64,000 nucleotides of DNA from Chitinophaga sp. H8 (GTDB lineage: Bacteria; Bacteroidota; Bacteroidia; Chitinophagales; Chitinophagaceae), in contig NZ_JBEXAC010000001.1 of assembly GCF_040567655.1 (NCBI RefSeq), forward strand, positions 372,001 to 436,000. Reading direction: 5' to 3'. Each line of letters starts with the position of its first letter. The stretch's first letter is position 1. Below, one piece after another: positions 17,884 to 26,430 of this stretch. The notes beneath the pieces are model-generated. The model saw only the letters and a list, made by a program, of their open reading frames with translations, searched no databases and was not told where the DNA came from. A program made the position numbers and the translations under genes.

Positions 17884-19371
17884 ATGAAGTTATCATATAA
17901 ATGCTTTGTATCTCTGCCACTTGGTTTGCTGATGCTTTTTTCTGCCTGTACCAATAGTCTGGAGGTAGATCCAACCAGTGTGATCACCAATAACTCTTTC
18001 TGGAAAACAGAAAATGATGCTGTTGGCGGTCTGAATGGTATGTATGTGAAATTGCGGAATGTAGCCCAGCTTACTTTGTTTCAATTAGGAGAAGGGAGGG
18101 GAGAAACAATGGATTGGGGAGGCATAGTAGGTACTGCCGGTTATGACCGGTTTTATATGAATACGCTGGATGCTACCACCGCAGGACCCAGCTGGTCAGA
18201 TTATTATGCCATTGTAAATGCAGCTAATCTGTTGTTGAAATATGTACCGGGAATTACGTTTAAATCAGAAGACACTAAAAATAATATCCTGGCACAAGCC
18301 TACACCATGCGTGCTTATGCTTATTTTGTAATGACCAGGACATGGGGTGACCTGGTAATACGTATCACGCCAACGGAAGGGTATAGTGCAGAAACTACAC
18401 AGAAAGAGCGGTCGCCCAAAGCGGAAGTATTTAAACTTATCCGGGAAGACCTGGATAAAGCGCTGGCATTGTATCCCAATAATAATTTTAGCACCGGAAG
18501 ATTTTACTGGTCCAAAGCTGCGGCCTATACGCTGAAGGCAGATGTTTGTTTGTGGACAGGCAAAGTGTTGAACGGAGGAAAAGCAGACTTTACGCTGGCA
18601 CTGGAGGCATTGGAAGAAGCTCAGAAAGCGGATGTGACTTTGCTGTCCAGTTACCCTGCCATATTTGACTATGCCAACAAAGGCAATAAAGAGATCCTGA
18701 TGGCTGTAAGATTTCAGTTGCTGGAGTCTCCCAATAATGGTTACCAGGATATGTATATTCCGGCATCCGTTATACCTGGCACTGCTGATCCGGCTGCGGT
18801 GAGTACTATTGGCACAGCGGGAGGGAATATTATCTGGACGCCTTCCGCTGTGGTGAGGGGACAGTTTACCGATGATGATAAAAGAAAAGCGGCTTCTTTT
18901 CTGGAAATATATACGAAGGATCAGGGAGGTACTACTGCTTATTTTGGTTCCATTGTGTTAAAGTGCAGAGGGACGGTAGATAAAGGCGTAAGAGCCTTTG
19001 TGGATGATGTGGTGCTTTACAGGTACGCAGATGTATTGCTGATGAAAGCAGAGGCGAAGAATGCACTGGATATGGACCCTGCTGCAGAAATTAATGCAGT
19101 ACGCCAAAGAGCTTATGGCGAAGAATACAGCAATCACGTTTTTGTTAGTGGCAGTAAGATACAGAATGACGAGGCGATTTTGAAGGAGCGGTTATTTGAA
19201 CTGGCATTTGAAGGGAAAAGATGGTGGGACCTGGTCCGTTTTGGCAAAGCATTTGACCTGGTGCCGTCGCTGAAGGACAGAAAGGGGAAAGACTACCTGT
19301 TATTGTTTCCCATTTCGAGCACCACCTTAAGTCTTGAACCCAAGGTAAAGCAGAACGAAGGCTATCAATAG
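17884..19371 (+). CDS. SusD/RagB family nutrient-binding lipoprotein
   Basis: The 495-residue protein starts with a lipoprotein signal (lipobox LFSAC) and continues with the SusD tetratricopeptide-like helices, for example AQAYTMRAYAYFVMTRTWGD and the late FELAFEGKRWWDLVRFG motif. It is the partner of the SusC at 14666. Together they capture and import the substrate of the island at the outer membrane. Confidence 0.95.
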   Translation: MKLSYKCFVSLPLGLLMLFSACTNSLEVDPTSVITNNSFWKTENDAVGGLNGMYVKLRNVAQLTLFQLGEGRGETMDWGGIVGTAGYDRFYMNTLDATTAGPSWSDYYAIVNAANLLLKYVPGITFKSEDTKNNILAQAYTMRAYAYFVMTRTWGDLVIRITPTEGYSAETTQKERSPKAEVFKLIREDLDKALALYPNNNFSTGRFYWSKAAAYTLKADVCLWTGKVLNGGKADFTLALEALEEAQKADVTLLSSYPAIFDYANKGNKEILMAVRFQLLESPNNGYQDMYIPASVIPGTADPAAVSTIGTAGGNIIWTPSAVVRGQFTDDDKRKAASFLEIYTKDQGGTTAYFGSIVLKCRGTVDKGVRAFVDDVVLYRYADVLLMKAEAKNALDMDPAAEINAVRQRAYGEEYSNHVFVSGSKIQNDEAILKERLFELAFEGKRWWDLVRFGKAFDLVPSLKDRKGKDYLLLFPISSTTLSLEPKVKQNEGYQ

Positions 19372-19417
19372 TGTGCATATATTTTCAAACAAGAAGATAA
19401 ACTATTAATTTAAGTGT

Positions 19418-20560
19418 ATGAATACATTACGTTTTTTATTAGGAACGCTGCTGTTGACAGGGATTATTACAGCAGGCTATGCGCAGGATGCTGCGTTACC
19501 CTTTAAGATAATTTCCAAAGGAGGAGATGCCGGCGATTATCAGGCTTTTCCTGATGCCTGCCGCTTAAAGAACGGAGAAATTGTAGCGGTGTTTTATGCC
19601 GGAGATGGTCATGTTACCTACAACAGCACCAATTATCCTAAGGCTGGCCGTATCTGCATGGTGCGTTCTGCGGACGAAGGGAAAACATGGACTTCCCCCG
19701 TTACCATATATGACGATGTAAATGATAACCGGGATCCTCATATTGCACAGCTCAGTGATGGAACGCTCATCTGCAGCTTTTTTTCTCTGGTGTTTGAAAC
19801 GGCCGGGAGTAAAGAATGGAAAGGCAGTAATCCCAGTGTGATCCGCTCATCAGATAATGGAAAAACCTGGGATCAGCAGGCTACTGTAATTGCTACCAAT
19901 ACGCCAAATTGGTTTTGTTCTGCTGAGGTAAGAGAAATGCCGGATGGCAGTTGCCTGCTGCCGGTATATCATCAGGATAGTAAAAATGGGAACTATAAAG
20001 CCTGGGGTGGTGTAATCCGGTCTACTGATAAAGGGAAGACCTGGGAAAAGGAAGTGTCGATCGGTGAGGATGCTAATCTATTCCTGCCGGCAGAAACGGA
20101 TGTTGTATTACTAAAGAAAAAAGTATTGTTTGCGGCATTGCGTGGCGATATCAAGACAAAAGTGAATATGCATTATGCCACCAGTAAGGATTTGGGTAAA
20201 ACCTGGACAACGGTACAGGATATTGGATTTCAGGGGCATTCCCCTTCCTTTACCCGCTTGCGGTCTGGTGAAATATTAATGTCTTACCGGGCATTTACAG
20301 ATGATCATGAAACAAAGACCGGTTATACCGGGTTGCGTATCAGCCGCAATGAAGGTAAATCCTGGGAAGGTCCATATCTGATAGATAAAAAATGGGGGGC
20401 TTATCCCGCTACGGTGGAATTGAAGGATGGCTCCATACTGATCATTTATTATGAAGAAGGAAAACAAAGCGCAGTGAGAGCGTTGCGTTTTAAGAAACCA
20501 GCTAAAGCGGGTAATGTTCCGTTTGATACACCTCAGCCGGTGAGTACACTTGATTTATAG
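19418..20560 (+). CDS. Secreted exo-sialidase-like protein with five Asp boxes
   Basis: The 380-residue protein has a signal peptide (ending TAGYAQ) and five Asp-box motifs along its length: SADEGKTW, SSDNGKTW, STDKGKTW, SKDLGKTW and SRNEGKSW. This is a complete six-bladed sialidase-type propeller. A NRDPHIAQL motif and several arginines that could form the carboxylate-binding triad are present, but I cannot assign them with certainty. It follows SusD after 46 bases and would act in the periplasm or on the surface. An acidic glycan or glycan-like substrate is implied (inference), although no sialic acid lyase or kinase genes are in the window. Confidence 0.8.
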   Translation: MNTLRFLLGTLLLTGIITAGYAQDAALPFKIISKGGDAGDYQAFPDACRLKNGEIVAVFYAGDGHVTYNSTNYPKAGRICMVRSADEGKTWTSPVTIYDDVNDNRDPHIAQLSDGTLICSFFSLVFETAGSKEWKGSNPSVIRSSDNGKTWDQQATVIATNTPNWFCSAEVREMPDGSCLLPVYHQDSKNGNYKAWGGVIRSTDKGKTWEKEVSIGEDANLFLPAETDVVLLKKKVLFAALRGDIKTKVNMHYATSKDLGKTWTTVQDIGFQGHSPSFTRLRSGEILMSYRAFTDDHETKTGYTGLRISRNEGKSWEGPYLIDKKWGAYPATVELKDGSILIIYYEEGKQSAVRALRFKKPAKAGNVPFDTPQPVSTLDL

Positions 20561-20607
20561 GCAGCGGTTATCATCACAACGGCTCATAATATCATTAGAA
20601 AAAGCGC

Positions 20608-21861
20608 ATGGCAATTACTTCCATTAACACCACTATTGTTTCAAAACTACCAGCACGTGCGTGGCTGGTAGTTGGCCTGCTCTGTGTAGTAGGGTGTTTG
20701 AATTACCTGGATCGCATGATGATCACCACTATGCGAACCTCGTTAACGGAGGCAATTCCTATGACGGATGCGCAGTTTGGATTACTCACTTCTGTATTCC
20801 TCTGGACATATGGTGTGTTAAGCCCATTTGCAGGTTACCTGGCCGACCGGTTTAACCGTAGCCGGGTGATCATTGTAAGTTTGTTTGTATGGTCTGCTGT
20901 TACCTGGTTGACAGCCCACGCCACTACGTTCAATGAGTTGCTGATTACCCGTGCATTAATGGGAATCAGTGAAGCCTGTTATATTCCGGCAGCATTGGCC
21001 CTGATAGCCGATTATCACCGGGGTAGTACCCGGTCATTGGCTACCGGTGTGCATATGGGAGGAATTATGATTGGCCAGAGTCTGGGTTTTATGGGAGGAT
21101 GGATTGCAGAGCGCCATGGATGGAGTGGTGCGTTCAGCGTTTTTGGCATGGTAGGTATTGTGTATGCCGTTGTGTTAGCACTTTTATTGCGGGATGCTCC
21201 AAAGGAAGAAAATGAATTGTCTGTAACGGCAACGGCAGAAAAGCCCATCAGTTTTTTTGATGGCATCCGTCAGTTGTTTGGAGAAAAAAGTTACTGGGTA
21301 GTGTTGGCTTATTGGGGATTGGTAGGGGTAGTAAGCTGGTTGATACTGGTATGGCTCCCATCTTATTATAAAGAGCATTTTCACCTGTCGCAAAGTGTGG
21401 CAGGTTTTTATGCCACCGGTTATTTTCATATGGCCAGCCTGGCTGGTGTATTGATAGGCGGATATTGGGCCGACAGGTGGAGCCGTACCAATCCACGGGC
21501 ACGCATCCTGGTACCAGCCATTGGTTTGTGCATAGGAGTCCCCTGCATTTTTATAGCCAGTGGTACGGATATCCTTGCGCTGGCCATCGGATGTTTTATG
21601 GTATATGCCCTTACCCGCACTTTCACTGATGCCAATATGATGCCTATCTTATGCATGATCAGTGATGCCCGCTACCGGGCTACCGGCTATGGCATCCTTA
21701 ATCTGTTTGGCTGCCTGATAGGTGGGCTGGGTATCTATGCCGGGGGAGCTTTACGGGACACGCATGTTGATATGGGATTGATTTTCCGCTGTGCTGCTTT
21801 AACGATGATCATTTGTGCGGTATTATTGTTTATACTGAAACCTAAATACCGGGATAGTTAA
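20608..21861 (+). CDS. MFS transporter, probable organic/sugar-acid importer
   Basis: The 417-residue protein has about 12 hydrophobic segments and the MFS loop motif GYLADRFNRSR between helices 2 and 3, repeated as GGYWADRWSRTNPR in the second half. The LNYLDRMMITTM opening resembles the anion:cation symporter and sugar-acid group of the superfamily. It is the second inner-membrane importer of the island, next to the symporter at 2735, and may carry a breakdown product of the BNR enzymes. Confidence 0.88.
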   Translation: MAITSINTTIVSKLPARAWLVVGLLCVVGCLNYLDRMMITTMRTSLTEAIPMTDAQFGLLTSVFLWTYGVLSPFAGYLADRFNRSRVIIVSLFVWSAVTWLTAHATTFNELLITRALMGISEACYIPAALALIADYHRGSTRSLATGVHMGGIMIGQSLGFMGGWIAERHGWSGAFSVFGMVGIVYAVVLALLLRDAPKEENELSVTATAEKPISFFDGIRQLFGEKSYWVVLAYWGLVGVVSWLILVWLPSYYKEHFHLSQSVAGFYATGYFHMASLAGVLIGGYWADRWSRTNPRARILVPAIGLCIGVPCIFIASGTDILALAIGCFMVYALTRTFTDANMMPILCMISDARYRATGYGILNLFGCLIGGLGIYAGGALRDTHVDMGLIFRCAALTMIICAVLLFILKPKYRDS

Positions 21862-21897
21862 GGAAATCGGATATTTAATTGTTCAAAGTTATTGCTC

Positions 21898-22824
21898 ATG
21901 ATTATTCCAGGAATGGGTACTGTTTTTTTAAGTATGATGTTATCAGGTAATCTCAGTCCTGCAGGTATGGAGGTGTATCCTCCTTTTCCTGCTGTAGTAC
22001 AAACGGCAGCAGATGAAACATGTGTTAACTTATTAAGAAATGCGATGCAGGAGGCCGGTTCTTTTTTTGTAAAGGTACATGCTGCCGAAGCGTTAATAAA
22101 TAATAACTATCCGGAAGGAATAGCCACTGTTTTTTTACCGGTATTTGAAGGAGGCACTGGTAGAGAGCAGATAGGTGCTGCCAGAGTACTGGCAAAATTA
22201 TATCAGCAGGATAAGGAGCGGCAGGCTCCCTTTTTAGACCAGATTGTAAAGCTGTTTTTAACGGCAGATAGTACTATTGAGCGATTGGTAGCATTGGAAA
22301 GCCTGGCTAAGCTGGGATACAAAAAGCCATTACCAGAAATCCGTAAGTTGGCGTTGGATGGAGAGACGGGCTTTAAGCTGATGGCATTGTGGACATTATC
22401 CAATTCCGGAACAGCAGAGGATGAGGCTGCATTAGCTACTATGCTGAATGCAGCTGATCCGCTGGCATACCGTTATGCCGGGTATGCACTACGTTTTATG
22501 GATAAGATCCGGCCATCTACTTATGAGTTATTGAAAAAATGCGCTAGTCGCATTCCCGCGAATGATGCAAACAGTGTGTATGTATGGAGTGCCTGGTATG
22601 TGCATGCATTGCCAGAAGATAGTACAGCTGCGAGGAAGGTACTTTTAACTGCATTGGCAGGTGCCGCAGGTATGCGTTATGAAGTAGCAGAAGCATTATC
22701 CCTACGTGGCTCGATGAAGGATGACCAGCTTTTATTAAAGCAGTTGTTGGCCGACGAAGTGCTGGATGTGCAGGTAGCAGCAGCGAATGCAAAGAGGAGG
22801 ATATTATCACGGGAAGGACGGTAG
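21898..22824 (+). CDS. HEAT-repeat protein of unknown function
   Basis: The 308-residue protein has a hydrophobic start (MIIPGMGTVFLSMML) that could be a signal peptide. The rest is regular helical pairs of HEAT type, with VKVHAAEALINN, GAARVLAKLYQQ, RLVALESLAKLGY, LMALWTLSNSG, RYAGYALRFM, YEVAEALSLRGS and VQVAAANAKRR. Such scaffolds bind proteins and carry no chemistry that can be read from sequence. It lies inside the operon between the MFS transporter and the aldolase, so it is probably a pathway-linked assembly or surface factor (inference). A TTG at 21892 is a weaker start. Confidence 0.75.
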   Translation: MIIPGMGTVFLSMMLSGNLSPAGMEVYPPFPAVVQTAADETCVNLLRNAMQEAGSFFVKVHAAEALINNNYPEGIATVFLPVFEGGTGREQIGAARVLAKLYQQDKERQAPFLDQIVKLFLTADSTIERLVALESLAKLGYKKPLPEIRKLALDGETGFKLMALWTLSNSGTAEDEAALATMLNAADPLAYRYAGYALRFMDKIRPSTYELLKKCASRIPANDANSVYVWSAWYVHALPEDSTAARKVLLTALAGAAGMRYEVAEALSLRGSMKDDQLLLKQLLADEVLDVQVAAANAKRRILSREGR

Positions 22825-22866
22825 GTGTAATCGCAGATACCAGTAATAAGTATAAATGTATTCCAT

Positions 22867-23652
22867 ATGAAAATGAGAAACAGCCGGGTACTGCAAAAGT
22901 TGCGGGCCGGAGAAGTGGTAAGTTGTCTGAAGATAAATTTTGGAGATGCACAGGCATCAGAATTGGCCGCTATGTCAGGATTTGACTGTCTTTGGGTAGA
23001 CCGGGAGCACCTGGCGCAGGATTGGTCTGTAGTAGCCGCACATACCTGGGCTACTAAAGCGCAAAATACCGACCTGATGGTGAGGGTGCCGAGAGGTAGC
23101 TACAGCGATTATATAAAGCCGCTGGAAATGGATGCTACCGGTATATTGGTACCACATGTGATGGGAGTGGAAGATGCCAGGAAAGTGGTTGAAATGGCAC
23201 GCTTCCATCCGTTGGGGCAGCGTGCTATTGATGGTGGCAGCGCCGATGGTGCCTATACCAGGATGGATTTCCAGGATTATTTGCGTCACTCCAATGAACA
23301 GAAATTTATAGCCCTGCAGATAGAAGATGTAGCAGCCATGGATGAATTGGAAGAGATTGCTGCATTGGAGGGGTATGACATGCTTTTTTTCGGGCCAGGT
23401 GATTTTAGTCAGAGTATAGGAGCGCCGGGCAACTGGACGCATCCGGATCTGATCGCTGCCCGTAAGAAGGTAGCAGAAGTGGCCCGTAAATATGGCAAGT
23501 TTGCCGCTACCTCTGGCGGGATACAACATTTGCCTGATTTTATCGCTATGGGCTATCAGTTTGTAAATGTAGGTGCGGATGTAGTGGGGATGAGCCAGTA
23601 TTGTAATGAGCTGCAGGAAAAATTTGCAGCAGCAAGGCACAACAGTAAATAA
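22867..23652 (+). CDS. HpcH/HpaI family class II aldolase
   Basis: The 261-residue protein has the order of HpaI-type pyruvate aldolases. It shows GFDCLWVDREH (metal and base region), MVRVPRG (pyruvate-binding arginine), LVPHVMGVEDA, ALQIED (metal glutamate) and FFGPGDFSQS (metal aspartate). These enzymes cleave 2-keto-3-deoxy acids into pyruvate and an aldehyde in the cytoplasm. It is the natural last step after the dehydratase at the start of the window (inference). Confidence 0.9.
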   Translation: MKMRNSRVLQKLRAGEVVSCLKINFGDAQASELAAMSGFDCLWVDREHLAQDWSVVAAHTWATKAQNTDLMVRVPRGSYSDYIKPLEMDATGILVPHVMGVEDARKVVEMARFHPLGQRAIDGGSADGAYTRMDFQDYLRHSNEQKFIALQIEDVAAMDELEEIAALEGYDMLFFGPGDFSQSIGAPGNWTHPDLIAARKKVAEVARKYGKFAATSGGIQHLPDFIAMGYQFVNVGADVVGMSQYCNELQEKFAAARHNSK

Positions 23653-23671
23653 CCGGAATGTACAAACGGAC

Positions 23672-24628
23672 ATGAAAAAAAAGGCATTGGGGTCTACAGG
23701 GATCCAGGTTTCGGAAATAGCCTTTGGAGGTGTGGAGATAGGGATGCCTTATGGTATAGGGGTAAATTCTGAAGCGGATATGCTGCCGGAAACAGCAGCG
23801 ATAGCACTATTGCATGAAGCGTTGGATGGAGGGATTAATTTTTTTGATACCGCACGTATGTATGGCAATAGTGAACAGATTATGGGGAAGGCTTTCCATG
23901 ACAGGCGCCAGTCGGTAGTACTGTGTTCCAAGTGTCGGCATTTGCGGGATGTGGCAGGCAAGCTACCTCCCGACAATGTATTGAAACAACTTATTCATAC
24001 CTCACTGCAAGAGAGCCTGGCATCTTTGCAAACAGATTATCTGGACGTATATATGCTGCATTATGGGGATGCAGAGATCCTGGCTAATCCAACGATTGCA
24101 GCCGTTTTTTCCGGATTGCAGCAGTCGGGTGTGGTACGTGCCATAGGGCTTTCTGTTTATACCCCGAAAGAAACAGCGCTGGCACTTAAAGCCGGTATCT
24201 GGGAAGTAATACAATTGCCTTTTAACCTTTTGGACCAGCGGCAGGCAGTACATTTTGCAGCAGCGGAGGAACAGGGAACTGCAATAGTGGTACGTTCTGT
24301 TTTGTGTAAAGGGCTGTTGAGCGACCGGGCCAAACAATTACATCCGGCATTGGATAAAGTGGCCCATCACATTGCCGGATATAATGAGCTGCTTAAAGAT
24401 AGTGCGATGGACCTGCCGGGATTAGCTACCCGATTTGCATTGTCTTTTGATGCGGTGTCTTCCATATTGGTAGGCATTGACCGTAGTATTTATCTGCAGC
24501 AGGCGGTGAAGACAGCAGCAGGGCCGGTACCTCCTGCAGCTATTATAGACCGGGCCAGGGAACTGGCCTACCCTGATCCTGAATTCCTGAATCTGCATCA
24601 TTGGCATCAAATGGGCTGGCTACCATAA
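23672..24628 (+). CDS. Aldo/keto reductase, probable aldose 1-dehydrogenase type
   Basis: The 318-residue protein shows the full aldo/keto reductase tetrad: Asp and Tyr in FFDTARMYGNSEQ, Lys in LCSKCRH and His in MLHYGD. The N-terminal LGSTGIQVSEIAFGG is typical. The group that includes L-galactose and D-threo-aldose 1-dehydrogenases oxidises sugars to lactones, which would feed the SMP-30 lactonase at 4360 (inference). The ATG at 23672 was chosen because it gives the normal N-terminus; upstream in-frame sequence overlaps the aldolase gene. Confidence 0.88.
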   Translation: MKKKALGSTGIQVSEIAFGGVEIGMPYGIGVNSEADMLPETAAIALLHEALDGGINFFDTARMYGNSEQIMGKAFHDRRQSVVLCSKCRHLRDVAGKLPPDNVLKQLIHTSLQESLASLQTDYLDVYMLHYGDAEILANPTIAAVFSGLQQSGVVRAIGLSVYTPKETALALKAGIWEVIQLPFNLLDQRQAVHFAAAEEQGTAIVVRSVLCKGLLSDRAKQLHPALDKVAHHIAGYNELLKDSAMDLPGLATRFALSFDAVSSILVGIDRSIYLQQAVKTAAGPVPPAAIIDRARELAYPDPEFLNLHHWHQMGWLP

Positions 24629-24638
24629 ATAAAACAAT

Positions 24639-25559
24639 ATGACCACAAAAATAGGCATCATAGGTATGAGTCCGGGAAACGCCCACCCTTATTCCTGGTC
24701 GGCTATCATCAATGGTTTTTTTGATGGCGCCGAGATCATACGTGTAGGATATCCCGGAGTTACGGCTTACCTGCAGGCCAACAAGAATACATTGGGGATA
24801 GATAATGCACAGGTAACACACGTATGGGCACAGGATGTGCAAATTGCGGAGAGTATTGCCGCAGCTACCGGTATTGCCCATGTAGTACCTCAGCTGGAAG
24901 ATATGATAGGGAAAGTAGATGCGGTGATTTTATCCCGTGATGATCCGGAGCAGCATGTAGCGATGGCACGGCCATTCCTGGATGCTGGTATTCCCATCTT
25001 TATTGATAAGCCACTTGCAATAACTACTGCAGATATGGATTGGTTTGCAGCACAGCACGCCATGGGCAGATTCATTATGTCTTGTTCTTCCATGCGTTAT
25101 AGCAGCGAAGCAGGAGCGGTAAAAATGGAGATGGCAGCGCTGGGGGCATTGCAATTTGCAACGGCTGTAGGGAAAAAAGACTGGCCTAAATATGGCGTAC
25201 ATATGCTGGAGGCCTTGTTTGCATTGTTGGATGACCCTCGCCCGGTAGCAGTGAAACATATTGGCAAGGAAGGAAAGGATAGTGTGCAGATCACCTTTGA
25301 AAATGACTTTCAGGTGATGATACATATGTACATGGATATTTCGCTCACCTTCCAGCTTTCTTTGTTCGGAAAGGATGGATGGCGTCTGATTGAATATAAG
25401 AACTGGTATGCGATGTTCAGAAATAACATTATTGAATTTGTACGTTCGGTGCAGCAGGGAAGTTCCCGTCTGGCATTTGAAAAAACGGAGCGTATTATCC
25501 GTACTTTGATAGCTGCCCGCGAAAGCCTGGAAAGTGAAGGGAAAACTATTTATCTGTAA
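24639..25559 (+). CDS. Gfo/Idh/MocA family oxidoreductase
   Basis: The 306-residue protein has an N-terminal Rossmann domain and the family motif FIDKPL (about residues 125-130). The dinucleotide loop is unusual, reading IGMSPGNAHPYSW instead of a plain GxGxxG, a form I associate with a sugar-pathway subfamily. Members oxidise or reduce sugars and inositols using NAD(P). It lies 10 bases after the aldo/keto reductase and 11 before an SDR; the substrate is not determinable. Confidence 0.85.
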   Translation: MTTKIGIIGMSPGNAHPYSWSAIINGFFDGAEIIRVGYPGVTAYLQANKNTLGIDNAQVTHVWAQDVQIAESIAAATGIAHVVPQLEDMIGKVDAVILSRDDPEQHVAMARPFLDAGIPIFIDKPLAITTADMDWFAAQHAMGRFIMSCSSMRYSSEAGAVKMEMAALGALQFATAVGKKDWPKYGVHMLEALFALLDDPRPVAVKHIGKEGKDSVQITFENDFQVMIHMYMDISLTFQLSLFGKDGWRLIEYKNWYAMFRNNIIEFVRSVQQGSSRLAFEKTERIIRTLIAARESLESEGKTIYL

Positions 25560-25570
25560 AAAAATATTGT

Positions 25571-26347
25571 ATGCATATCAGGGAACTGTTTAGTCTTAAT
25601 GGTAAAGTGGCACTGGTAACCGGTGGATCGGGCAATTATGGTAAATGCATGGTGGAAGGGCTTGCGGAAGCAGGAGCTACAGTAATTACTGCCTCCCGTG
25701 ATATTGTGGTTGGGACAGCTACCGCAGCAGTTTTTAAGGAGAAGGGATTAGAGGTGCATGCCCTGCAGGTAGACCAGGGTAATACCGCCTCTGTGATGGC
25801 GCTTAAAAGAAAGATACAGGACACATTCGGGCAACTGGATATTTTTGTCAATAATGCTGTGGCACGGCCTATGCGCAGCTATGATGCTCCGTTAGCACAC
25901 TTCAGTGAATCGATGCAGGTAAATGCCACGGGGATGATGGATATTTTACGGGAAATGGCTGATTTAATGCAACAAGGCAATGGTGGCAGTATCATCAATA
26001 TCGCTTCTATGATGGGGATGTTTGGCCCTGACCTTTCTAATTATGAAGGCACGGATATGGGAACCCCTCCGCCTGATTACTTTTTTCATAATGCAGGGTT
26101 GATTAACCTCACCCGTTATATGGCAAGGGTATTGGCAGGAAAGCAGATACGGGTAAACTGTATCAGTCCGGGTGGATTTTTTAATCATCAGCCGGCACGT
26201 TTTCTGGAGAATTATTGCAAGAAGGTACCTTTGGGCCGTATGGCCAATACAGATGATATTAAAGGGTTGGTGGTGCTATTGGCTTCCACAGCAGGAGCAT
26301 ATATCAATGGTGAAAATATCCTGATGGACGGTGGATTGAATGCGTGA
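25571..26347 (+). CDS. SDR family protein lacking the catalytic lysine
   Basis: The 258-residue protein has an SDR cofactor motif (TGGSGNYG) and ends in the normal NGENILMDGG. Its catalytic segment reads DYFFHNAG, so Tyr170 is present but the YxxxK lysine is Asn174. The related SDR at 13591 has Tyr170 and Lys174 at the same numbers, with a similar long loop before the tyrosine, so the comparison is direct. The enzyme may be impaired, act on a different reaction, or use another base (inference). It is the last gene of the island, before a strong terminator. Confidence 0.85.
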   Translation: MHIRELFSLNGKVALVTGGSGNYGKCMVEGLAEAGATVITASRDIVVGTATAAVFKEKGLEVHALQVDQGNTASVMALKRKIQDTFGQLDIFVNNAVARPMRSYDAPLAHFSESMQVNATGMMDILREMADLMQQGNGGSIINIASMMGMFGPDLSNYEGTDMGTPPPDYFFHNAGLINLTRYMARVLAGKQIRVNCISPGGFFNHQPARFLENYCKKVPLGRMANTDDIKGLVVLLASTAGAYINGENILMDGGLNA

Positions 26348-26375
26348 TAAAGCGAATGGGCGGTGGATAAATTGT

Positions 26376-26414
26376 AAAGGTGCCGGTAAAGCAAATGCTT
26401 TTGCCGGCACCTTT
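26376..26414. terminator. Bidirectional terminator between convergent SDR and TlpA-like genes
   Basis: AAAGGTGCCGG (26376-26386) pairs perfectly over 11 bases with CCGGCACCTTT (26404-26414), with a short inner AAGC/GCTT stem. A- and T-runs at the ends suit termination on both strands. It separates the catabolic island from the next operon. Confidence 0.85.
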
Positions 26415-26430
26415 ATACATTGGGAAATCA

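Noticed and set aside
12534..20560. Assignment of the locus to sialic acid catabolism on the basis of two sialidase-like proteins
   Set aside because: No N-acetylneuraminate lyase, epimerase, kinase or O-acetylesterase gene is seen, and BNR propellers serve many other substrates.
22975..23673. A 232-codon open frame on the - strand
   Set aside because: It lies fully opposite the HpaI aldolase gene, has no family-like features and is composed of reversed codons of a conserved enzyme.
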